DNA of 17,436 nucleotides, taken from contig CALCYB010000123.1 of NCBI GenBank assembly GCA_937906485.1, positions 1 through 17,436 of the forward strand. The letters are read 5' to 3'. This document shows, one piece after another, positions 1 through 7,300 of this stretch. The position numbers and the translations under genes are program-made. Numbering within the stretch: the first letter of the stretch is position 1; each line of letters starts with the position of its first letter. Under the pieces are notes generated by a model. It worked only from the letters and a program-made list of their open reading frames with translations. It did not search any database and was not told the DNA's origin. This DNA comes from an uncultured Rikenellaceae bacterium. Its GTDB lineage: Bacteria > Bacteroidota > Bacteroidia > Bacteroidales > UBA932.

Positions 1-779
1 AGAAAGCCATTATCACCGGCGAAATTCCCGCCGGTACCCGCATTGTGGAAACCGACTATGCCGACCGCATGCATATCGTGGCCGGCAACTTCCGCAACGC
101 CGCCGAACTGCTGCGCGCCGAAGGTCTTGAGGCGGTGGATGGCATACTGGCCGATATCGGCATCTCCTCCCCGCAGGTAGACCAGGCCGAGCGCGGGTTC
201 TCCTTCCTGGCCGAAGGCCCGCTGGACATGCGCATGAACCCCGCCGCCCCCCGCAGCGCGGCGGATATCGTGAACACCGCCGCCGAAAGCGAACTGGCCG
301 ATATCCTGTGGCAGTACGGCGAGGAACGCGCCAGCCGCGCCATTGCCCGCCGCATCGTGCAGGAGCGCGCCAAGGCCCCCATCACCACCACCACGCAGCT
401 GGCCGATATCATCGCCGGTGTACTGCCCCGCAAGGGCAAGCAGCACCCCGCCACCCGCTCGTTCCAGGCACTGCGCATCGCAGTGAATGACGAGCTCGGC
501 GCGCTGGATGCCCTGCTGGAAACCGGCCTGAGCCTGCTCAAGAGCGGCGGCCGCTTCGCCATCATCACCTTCCACAGCCTGGAGGATCGCGCCGTCAAGC
601 GCTACTTTGACCGCGTGACCCGCCCGGAAATCGACCGCCCGGAGTGGCCGGCCCCGCGCCCCAACCCGGAATACGCCGCCCGCCAGGTCACACGCAAGCC
701 CATCGTGGCAAGCGAGGCCGAGCTGGCAGCCAATCCCCGCGCCCGCAGCGCCAAACTCCGCGTCATCGAAAAGCTTTAA
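1..779 (+). CDS. rsmH: 16S rRNA (cytosine-1402-N4)-methyltransferase RsmH, 5' end missing
   Basis: RsmH uses S-adenosylmethionine to methylate N4 of C1402 in the decoding site of 16S rRNA in the small ribosomal subunit. The frame is already open at the window edge (first full codon at base 3), so the N-terminal part with the main SAM-binding glycine motif lies outside. What remains (about 258 residues) shows the family hallmarks: a DIGISSPQ stretch followed by RGFSF and LDMRM, a TRSFQALRIAVNDEL helix, the signature FHSLEDR followed by VKRYF, and a C-terminal RARSAKLRVIE. An ATG or GTG inside the frame (for example at base 45) is not the true start, because homology extends upstream of it. It is followed by an FtsL-like gene and ftsI, the usual order of a dcw cluster. 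Arg is almost always CGC, as in the next two genes and unlike the rest of the window. Confidence 0.95.
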   Translation, partial: KAIITGEIPAGTRIVETDYADRMHIVAGNFRNAAELLRAEGLEAVDGILADIGISSPQVDQAERGFSFLAEGPLDMRMNPAAPRSAADIVNTAAESELADILWQYGEERASRAIARRIVQERAKAPITTTTQLADIIAGVLPRKGKQHPATRSFQALRIAVNDELGALDALLETGLSLLKSGGRFAIITFHSLEDRAVKRYFDRVTRPEIDRPEWPAPRPNPEYAARQVTRKPIVASEAELAANPRARSAKLRVIEKL

Positions 780-825
780 TCACCTTCTCTCTGTATCACC
801 ACCTCTCGCCCCTCTCATCACCTCA

Positions 826-1173
826 ATGCCTCCCAGCACACACACCTCCCGCTACGCCGACCGGGTAAGCTTCAGCTTCCTGGTCTGGATGGTGGTCTTT
901 GCCATCATGGTATCGGCAGGTGGTATCACCTACGCCCTGTTCAAGAATGACCAGGTGGCCGTGCGCACGGAAATCAGCAAGCTCAACCGCGAAATTGCCG
1001 TGTGCAACCTCAACACCAACCAGCACCGCGCCAAGACCAACGCCATGACCAACCGCTGGGCCATGCGCGACCGCCTCAGCCAGGACCGCTCCACGCTGCG
1101 CGATATTGACCGCAGCCAGATTGAGCTTGCCCGCCGCCTGCAGGACAGCGGACTGGCCGTCATCAACCGCTAA
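826..1173 (+). CDS. Small single-pass membrane protein with coiled coil, FtsL-like by position
   Basis: This 115-residue protein has a short basic N-terminus, one clear membrane segment (about residues 17-39, rich in F, V, I, M and A) and then a polar, helix-prone region (about 45-110) with many Arg, Glu, Gln and Asn residues that looks like a coiled coil. That is the layout of FtsL, a bitopic divisome protein, and the place between rsmH and ftsI is exactly where ftsL sits in dcw clusters. Sequence alone does not prove the family, since FtsL proteins are very divergent, so the name rests on topology and context. The gap to rsmH is 46 bases, nearly free of purines and without a Shine-Dalgarno sequence. 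The ATG at 826 is chosen because it gives a short cytoplasmic tail before the membrane segment. Confidence 0.7.
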   Translation: MPPSTHTSRYADRVSFSFLVWMVVFAIMVSAGGITYALFKNDQVAVRTEISKLNREIAVCNLNTNQHRAKTNAMTNRWAMRDRLSQDRSTLRDIDRSQIELARRLQDSGLAVINR

Positions 1174-1197
1174 TCCATTTCTCCGCCGCCCCGCCGC

Positions 1198-3447
1198 ATG
1201 AAGACCAAAGTTCCATTTGCCGGACGCGCAGCCCTGCTGGCTGCCCTCATGCTGGGCGTGTCCAGCGTGGCGGCCGTGCGACTGGCGGAGCTGCAGATTT
1301 TCGACACCGGCAACCACCGACCCGCCGCTGTGGATGACCTCATCGACACGGAAAGCATTCCGGCGCAGCGCGGAATCATCATGGACCGCAACGAAGAGCT
1401 GCTGACCAACAATATCCAGAGCGCCGAACTGGTAGCCGACCGCTACCACCTGCGCGAAATCACCGCTGTGGTGGAAGGCCTGGCCCACAACCACGCCGTG
1501 AACGACCCCCGCTGGGAAAGCCTCACCGATCCCAAGGAACGCCGCAAGCTCGTCTACAATTACCGCGCCAAACTCCTCAACAACGCCAAGGCCGACATGA
1601 CCGATGAGGAAAAGGCTGAGCGCCGCGCCCGCATCAACCCCAAGGACGCCAAGGCCAACCGCCTCATGGAATACGATGAGGAGGTCATGGAATACTACTT
1701 CCGGCAGCACGACAAGCTGGTGGCGGAGGTGCTCTACCCCTTCCTCTCCCACCAGGAAATCGAGGAGACCATCAACGGCCGCACCATCAAGCGATTCATG
1801 ACCCGCGAGGATATCGTGGAGAAAATCGCCCAGACCGCCACCCAGAAATACAATGAGGAAGCCAAAGCCAAAGGGCTGCCCACCCGCTCCATCCGCAACC
1901 AGATTGTGCTGGCCAAGGGTATGAGCTTCGACACGGCGGATAAGATTCGTAAGGCCGTGAGCGAGGCTCGCGTGCGCGGGCTCATGGTGCAGTCTGACCT
2001 GCGCCGTTCCTACGTGATGCCCGAAATGCTCTGCCACGTGCTCGGCTACGTAGACCACGAAAACAAGGGTATGAGCGGCGTGGAAGCCTACTTCCAGAGC
2101 TACCTGGCCGGTGTGGATGGTTTCCGCGAATACCGCCACAACGCCCGCGGCCAGGTGCTGCCCAACGAGGACGACCGCTACATGGCCCCCAAGCATGGCC
2201 TCAACATCAAGCTCACCATTGATATGCGCCTGCAGACCATCGTGGAGCAGGAGCTGGACAAAGGGATGCGCCACTTCCGCGCCAAGCGCGGCTGCATGAT
2301 TGTGGTTGACCCCAAAACCGGCGATATCCTGGCCATGGTGAGCCGCCCGGCTTTCGACCTGAACACCAAGGAACTCATCACCCACAAGGGCAAGTTCCCG
2401 CGCGGCGAAGTGAAGGATGACAACGGCAAGGTGCTTACCGGTGATTTCAACTTTGCCTGCCAGACCCGCTACGAACCCGGCTCCACTTTCAAGGTGCTGG
2501 CCGTCACCACCGTGGTGGACAAGGGCCTTATGGGCATCGGCGGCTATGTGAACTGCGAGCCCTTTTCCGTGGGCTTCGGCAGCCGCCCCATCAGCGACCG
2601 CCCGTTCAACTACCACAGCCTTCCGGTGTGGGGTGTACTCAAGAAATCCAGCAACCCCGGTGCCGCCCGCATCGCCATTGTCGGCAAACCGAACGTCGGC
2701 AAGTCGTCGTTGACCAATGCCCTGCTGGGTGAAGACCGGAACATCGTCACCCCGATTGCCGGAACCACCCGGGATTCCATCGAATCCTATTACAACAAGT
2801 TCGGTCATGAGTTCATGCTGGTCGATACGGCCGGACTGCGCAAAAAGACCAAAGTCAAGGAAGACCTTGAATTCTACTCGGTGATGCGCTCGATCCGGAC
2901 CATCGAACACGCAGATGTGTGCATCCTGATGGTGGACGCCCAAACCGGACTGGAAGCCCAGGACATGGCCATCTTCAACCTCATCTACCGCAACAAGAAA
3001 GGCTGCGTGGTGGTTGTCAACAAATGGGATACCATTCAAAAAGAGACCAATACCATGCGGGACTACACGGAAGAGATCAAGAAGAAACTGGCACCGTTCA
3101 CAGACCTGCCGGTCATCTTTACCTCGGTCATCAACAAACAACGCATCCTGGATGTGCTGAATGCCGCTGCGGAAGTTTATGCCAACTATGCCCAAAAGAT
3201 TCCGACATCCCGTCTGAACGAAGCCATGTTGGAAGAAATCGAAAACTACCCTCCGCCGGCAACCAAGGGCAAATACATCAAGATCAAATACATTACCCAA
3301 CTCCCGACCCGCTGTCCTTCGTTTGCATTCTTCTGCAACCTGCCGCAATACATCAAGGATCCCTACAAGCGTTTCCTGGAAAACAAGTTGCGCAGCCACT
3401 TCAAACTGACCGGGTGTCCCATCCAGATCTTCATGCGACAAAAATAA
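1198..3447 (+). CDS. Chimeric ORF: N-terminal FtsI-type penicillin-binding protein joined in frame to C-terminal Der GTPase
   Basis: The 749-residue frame has two unrelated halves. Residues 1 to about 490 are a class B penicillin-binding protein of the FtsI/PBP3 type, which cross-links septal peptidoglycan: a membrane anchor (about 11-31), the RGIIMDRN motif of the dimerisation domain (58-65), the transpeptidase SxxK motif STFK with nucleophile Ser429, and the SxN motif SSN at 484-486. The KTG motif and roughly the last 150-200 residues expected of the transpeptidase domain are absent. From about residue 491 the protein is the second G domain plus KH-like domain of Der (described separately). 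Codon use switches at the same point: CGG is about one of 45 Arg codons before it and about 4 of 13 after. I know of no FtsI-Der family. The ORF is most likely a contig-assembly chimera, so neither half is complete and the name of either gene alone would mislead. Confidence 0.85.
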   Translation: MKTKVPFAGRAALLAALMLGVSSVAAVRLAELQIFDTGNHRPAAVDDLIDTESIPAQRGIIMDRNEELLTNNIQSAELVADRYHLREITAVVEGLAHNHAVNDPRWESLTDPKERRKLVYNYRAKLLNNAKADMTDEEKAERRARINPKDAKANRLMEYDEEVMEYYFRQHDKLVAEVLYPFLSHQEIEETINGRTIKRFMTREDIVEKIAQTATQKYNEEAKAKGLPTRSIRNQIVLAKGMSFDTADKIRKAVSEARVRGLMVQSDLRRSYVMPEMLCHVLGYVDHENKGMSGVEAYFQSYLAGVDGFREYRHNARGQVLPNEDDRYMAPKHGLNIKLTIDMRLQTIVEQELDKGMRHFRAKRGCMIVVDPKTGDILAMVSRPAFDLNTKELITHKGKFPRGEVKDDNGKVLTGDFNFACQTRYEPGSTFKVLAVTTVVDKGLMGIGGYVNCEPFSVGFGSRPISDRPFNYHSLPVWGVLKKSSNPGAARIAIVGKPNVGKSSLTNALLGEDRNIVTPIAGTTRDSIESYYNKFGHEFMLVDTAGLRKKTKVKEDLEFYSVMRSIRTIEHADVCILMVDAQTGLEAQDMAIFNLIYRNKKGCVVVVNKWDTIQKETNTMRDYTEEIKKKLAPFTDLPVIFTSVINKQRILDVLNAAAEVYANYAQKIPTSRLNEAMLEEIENYPPPATKGKYIKIKYITQLPTRCPSFAFFCNLPQYIKDPYKRFLENKLRSHFKLTGCPIQIFMRQK
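2655..2690. other. Junction between two sequence types (probable assembly breakpoint)
   Basis: Upstream the protein matches the SxN region of a penicillin-binding protein; downstream it matches the start of the second Der G domain. The switch falls within about 25 bases, around CCCGCATCGCCATTGTCGGC. A stretch coding Ala-Arg-Ile-Ala is plausible in both parents, so a short shared sequence could have bridged them during assembly. No mobile-element ends, direct repeats, integrase or tRNA are visible here to suggest a natural insertion. Confidence 0.75.
2668..3447 (+). pseudogene. der: Ribosome-assembly GTPase Der (EngA), C-terminal fragment lacking the first G domain
   Basis: Der is a tandem-GTPase factor needed for maturation of the 50S ribosomal subunit. 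Complete proteins are about 430-440 residues with G domain 1, G domain 2 and a C-terminal KH-like domain. Only G domain 2 and the KH-like domain are present here, about 259 residues. Visible motifs, numbered in the chimeric ORF, are the P-loop GKPNVGKSS (496-504), the switch I motif GTTRDS, DTAGLRKKTK starting at 543, and NKWD (608-611). The KH-like end contains LPTRCPSFAFFCN and finishes at IQIFMRQK, a normal Der C-terminus. No start codon belongs to this fragment: it is read only as the continuation of ftsI. The 5' half of the gene probably exists in the source genome and was lost at the junction, so 'pseudogene' here means truncated in this contig and not proven decay. Confidence 0.85.
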
Positions 3448-3449
3448 AA

Positions 3450-3475
3450 ATAGAGCGGGCTCAGTCCCGCTCTAT
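3450..3475 (-). terminator. Hairpin terminator overlapping the 3' end of the DUF4783-type gene
   Basis: A perfect 10-bp inverted repeat (ATAGAGCGGG and CCCGCTCTAT) flanks a 6-base loop. On the minus strand it is followed by a T-rich tract (ATTTTTATTTTTG), the form of an intrinsic terminator for the leftward gene. The der stop codon lies 2 bases before the stem on the plus strand, where no T-run follows, so it would be a weaker terminator for rightward transcription. The leftward gene's stop codon sits inside the loop. Confidence 0.75.
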
Positions 3476-3862
3476 CCGTATGTGTTGGATGAAATTGCCG
3501 TTTTTCTGGGTCTTGACAAAAATCGTCACTTGAAACCGTTCACCCCCGGCATTCATTTTCGCCACAGCGTAATTCATCGGAGGTGAAAGACTTTTGTGTA
3601 CAACAGAAATGGACTTGGGATGAAAATTTTCAAAGAAATTGTCCAGGATCTGACGTGCCTGCTTCCGGCTGCACTCATTGACGGTACCGAACAGGTCCAG
3701 TTCCAGATTTTCCGCCATCCAGGCCGCCAGGCATTCGGCATCACCCTCCTGCATGTATTTGGTAATCGGGACAAATACATCATGCTCACGGTCATTGGTT
3801 TGCGCATACAAACCCATTGCCGGCAAGGCACCTAACAACGTTATTAACAATAATCGGCTCAT
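3461..3862 (-). CDS. DUF4783-type exported protein (Bacteroidota)
   Basis: This 133-residue protein starts with a typical signal peptide (MSRLLLITLLGALPAMG, cleavage likely after LYA near residue 20), so it should be exported to the periplasm or membrane surface. The mature part has the compact alpha-plus-beta look of small NTF2-like or DUF4783 proteins: a helical segment with an Asp-Gly-Asp-Ala-Glu core, a middle helix with Ser-Arg-Lys-Gln-Ala, then strands ending in a conserved-looking FVKTQKNGNFIQHIRIE. I assign it to the DUF4783 family from memory of Bacteroidota sequences; the function of that family is unknown. It is divergent from rlmH with 49 bases between starts and convergent with der. 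Its last four codons and stop form one arm and the loop of the terminator hairpin. Confidence 0.75.
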   Translation of the reverse strand: MSRLLLITLLGALPAMGLYAQTNDREHDVFVPITKYMQEGDAECLAAWMAENLELDLFGTVNECSRKQARQILDNFFENFHPKSISVVHKSLSPPMNYAVAKMNAGGERFQVTIFVKTQKNGNFIQHIRIERD

Positions 3863-3899
3863 TGGTCAAATTATTTTTCAAAAATCAAGCCACAAATTC

Positions 3900-3907
3900 T
3901 AATTTTG
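3900..3907 (+). promoter_or_regulatory. Bacteroidota -7 box for rlmH
   Basis: TAATTTTG matches the TAnnTTTG -7 consensus of the Bacteroidota primary sigma factor. Only four bases separate it from the rlmH ATG at 3912, so transcription would begin at or within one or two bases of the start codon. No convincing -33 TTTG element was found upstream. The mature mRNA would then be leaderless or nearly so. Confidence 0.5.
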
Positions 3908-3911
3908 TCGC

Positions 3912-4388
3912 ATGAAAGTAACATTTCTTCTGGTAGGAACCACCGATTTCCCTTTTGTAAAAGAAGGGATGGCTCTTTATGAGAAGCGCCTGCTGCACTA
4001 TGTCGACTACAAAAGAGTCGAATTGCCCATCCCTCGCAAGAAGGGCAACCAGTGGGATGCAGCCCTGGTCAAAGAACGGGAAGGAGAACTCATCCTCAAG
4101 CAGATCAAGCCCACCGATGAGGTAATTTTGCTGGATGAGCGAGGAGATTCCTTCGGATCGGTCGATTGGGCCCGATTTTTGGAGCGGAAAATGAACACAG
4201 GTTCACGCCACCTGATTTTTGTTACCGGCGGGGCTTTTGGTTTTTCAGAAGCAGTTTACAAACGTGCTGATGGGAAGTTGTCGTTGTCAAAAATGACCTT
4301 CTCCCATCAGATTATTCGCTTGTTCTTTACGGAACAATTGTACCGGGCATTTACCATCATACGGGGAGAACCCTACCACAACGAATAA
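3912..4388 (+). CDS. rlmH: 23S rRNA (pseudouridine-1915-N3)-methyltransferase RlmH
   Basis: RlmH is a SPOUT-class methyltransferase that methylates N3 of pseudouridine 1915 in helix 69 of 23S rRNA on assembled 70S ribosomes, using S-adenosylmethionine. The protein is 158 residues, the normal family length. The C-terminal half carries the knotted SAM site: LLDERG, then FVTGGAFGFSEAVYKRA, then LSLSKMTFSHQIIRLFFTEQLYRAF, and the diagnostic tail RGEPYHNE with the conserved Tyr-His pair. The ATG at 3912 gives the usual MKVTFLLVG start. A TAnnTTTG box lies directly upstream. The large histidine kinase gene begins 8 bases after its stop, so the two are probably co-transcribed, although no functional link is obvious. 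Confidence 0.97.
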   Translation: MKVTFLLVGTTDFPFVKEGMALYEKRLLHYVDYKRVELPIPRKKGNQWDAALVKEREGELILKQIKPTDEVILLDERGDSFGSVDWARFLERKMNTGSRHLIFVTGGAFGFSEAVYKRADGKLSLSKMTFSHQIIRLFFTEQLYRAFTIIRGEPYHNE

Positions 4389-4396
4389 AAAGAACG

Positions 4397-7300
4397 ATGA
4401 AAGAACGCTGGCACAGACTCTTGCAAACAATCAAAAGGAACAGAACCAACTTCCTGCTCTTTTTGACGGTATTTACTTATGCCTTCTCGTTCCTGCAAGA
4501 CTCCAGCCAACGGGATATCGAACGGGAAACCGAACACCTGCAGCGCAAGGTCATCGAACGGCAATACCTGCTGGAAAGCTATGTCCGCAAAGCCTTGGCT
4601 ATTCCCGAGCACGAATGGCTGGAAATAGACCTGCCGGAAGACATGGTCATCTACCGCTTCGTCAACGATACACTCCAAAGCTGGAGCAACCGTTTCCCGA
4701 TCGGCAATGACGAGATCCGGAAACTTCCGTTGATGCACCGGATCCACGACATGAGCATCAACAGCTTCTACAACATGCCGCTGTCCCACTTGCCGAACCA
4801 GGACCAATACTCCAACCTGGGGTCGGCCTGGTACATCACCCATATCTACCGCAGCGGCAACATCAAGTTGCTGAGCGGACTACTGATCCGGACCGAGTAT
4901 GCCCCCGAAAATGCACTGCTGCACAACGAGACGAATCCCTACCTGAAGCTGAATCGGTCCTTCACCACCGTCCACCTGCTGGAAAACCCCACACAAGTGG
5001 TACACGGCAAAGACGGAAGCCCGCTATTCGCCGTCTCCCGCCTGTCTCCGTTATCGAAGGAAGAACCCTTTACCCTGCTGAAATGGCTGGCCCTGCTGTT
5101 TGGCATCTCTTTCCTGTTCTCCTACCACGAGCATCACCGCAGCATCCGCAGTTGGCTGATCGTTGTCCTATCGTTGATTTTTGCGCGCCTGACCGTCACT
5201 CACTTGTTAGACAACATCAGCAACAGCAACCCGCTCGTCTCCCCTTCCATTTATGCAGACACCTACTTGTTCAACTCCTTAGGAAAGCTGGTTGCCAACC
5301 ATATCTTTCTGTTCCTCCAATGCCTGGCACTGATCATGTCGGCCAAAGCCGTCTGCAAACGGATCCGCCGGATGGCTCCTCCCTGGAAAAAAACGGTCCA
5401 GGTGGTCATCACCCTATGGCCTGTACTGCTGCTGCTCTACATCCACTTTACCCTCCGATCGGTACTGCTCAACTCCAACATTGCCCTGGAGTTGTTCCGG
5501 CTGGAAGAGATCAACGGGTACAGCATCCTGATCTATGTCCTCTACTTCCTGCTTTTCCTGGCCCTGCTGTTTGCCATCCGTATGGCATTGCTTGCCTGGG
5601 GAAAACACAAAAAATACAATACCTACTCTCCAAAACTGCTGCTGCCCTATTCCTTGGCCGTTTCCGTGTACATGGTCATCGCCATCAGCTTCTACGGCTT
5701 CTTGCGGGAAGAAGAGCGCTGCAGGATCTGGAGTTCCCGCCTGTCCATTGACCGGGACCTGACCCTTGAGCTGCAACTCAAGGAAATCGAAGAAGAGATT
5801 GCCAGTGACCGTATCATCCACGCCTTGATGCGGATGAGCCGCGGCACCGAAATCATCAAAGACCGGGTCGGGGAACAATACCTGTGGAATTTCCTGCAGA
5901 CCTACCACATCAATGTCTATGTCTGCACCGCTCACGATGTGCTCCGCACCGACAGTTACGCCAATCCGGTCAACTGCTACCGCTACATGAACCGTGAGAT
6001 CATCGAGCAATACGGTATACCCCTCTCTCCGACCTCCTCGTTCTACTACATCAACGACTACCGGAACACGGCCTCCTACATCGGCGCCTTCCCGATGATC
6101 TTGAACGGGATGCATTACATCCTCTACCTGCAGATTTCCTCCAAGATCTCCCCGAGCAGCAACGAAGTGGTCGGCTACCCGTCCCTGCTGCTGGACTCCA
6201 AGAAATTGGAAGGAAAATCCATGCCCAGCAACTATTCCTTTGCAAAATACTACCAGAACCGGCTGATTTCCTACCGAGGCCGCTACAACTACCCCATCCA
6301 CCTCAACTACGAAGTCGTGGAAGGCTACAGCAACGTACAGAACAACGGCTACCAACACTTTGTCAACAAGATCTCCAAAGACCGGATCATCATGGTCAGT
6401 CGTGCAAAACGCAATCCATTCACCTACCTGCTCTTCTTCTCCTACCTGGCGATTTTCTATACCGTCCTCTTCTATGGGGCCACCTACCTGTTCCGCCACA
6501 CCGACAAACCTTTCGGAACACAGACCCGCAACACCTTACGACGCAAGATCACCGTCCTGCTGACCGCCGTTCTGGTCTTTGCGCTGATATGCATGGGGGT
6601 CGGCAGCGTCGTTTTCGCCCTGAACCTGATGCGGGAAAACAACCGGCTGCAGATGGAAGAGAAGATGGCCAGTGCCATCGGCAGCCTGAGTGACCGCTGC
6701 CGCTATGCCCAATCCCTATACGACCTGAATACCCAGGAACTCTACAATTCCATGGACCGGATCTCCAACAACACCCAAGTGGATATCAACCTGTACAGTC
6801 CCCAAGGCAGTCTGATCCGCTCGACCAAAAATGAAATCTTCAACCGGATGTTGGTCAGCTCCCGTCTGAATCCGGATGCCTACGAATCCATCCGGCTGCG
6901 CAACCAGAAACTGGTCGTACTCAAAGAGCAGATTGCCAGCCAGCAATACACCTCCCTCTATGCGCCCATCTTCAACAACAACGGGAAGTTGCTGGCCATC
7001 GTGAACATTCCTTATTTTACCACCTACACCGGACTGGAAGGGGATTCCTCCACCATCATTGCGACCATCATCAACATCTACCTGCTGTTGATCCTCACGG
7101 CCCTGTTTGCCGGCAGCATCGTCTCCAACTCCTTGACCCGTCCCCTGGCGGAACTCAGCAAGAAGATGGAAATGATCGATGTCACCCAAAAAGCGGAACA
7201 CATCGATTACCAACGGCGGGATGAGATCGGAATTGTGGTGGACACCTACAACAAGATGGTGGATGACCTGGAACGCAGCTCTCGCCAACTGGCCGAAAGC

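Noticed and set aside
823..3441. Very long open frame (872 codons) on the minus strand opposite ftsL, ftsI and der
   Set aside because: It mirrors the codon register of GC-rich genes on the plus strand, its translation is low-complexity (rich in His, Val, Gly, Ala) with no recognisable domain, and it runs through the chimeric junction without notice. It is a shadow frame.
1198..3447. A genuine FtsI-Der fusion protein linking septation to ribosome assembly
   Set aside because: Both parts are incomplete at the same point (no KTG, no first Der G domain), and codon use and neighbourhood change there. An assembly or recombination artefact explains it with fewer assumptions.
5414..6499. 361-codon minus-strand frame inside the histidine kinase gene
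   Set aside because: It lies wholly opposite a gene with clear domains, and its translation is dominated by Val, Gln, Asp and Gly without motifs. The similar frame at 6716-7699 is rejected for the same reason.
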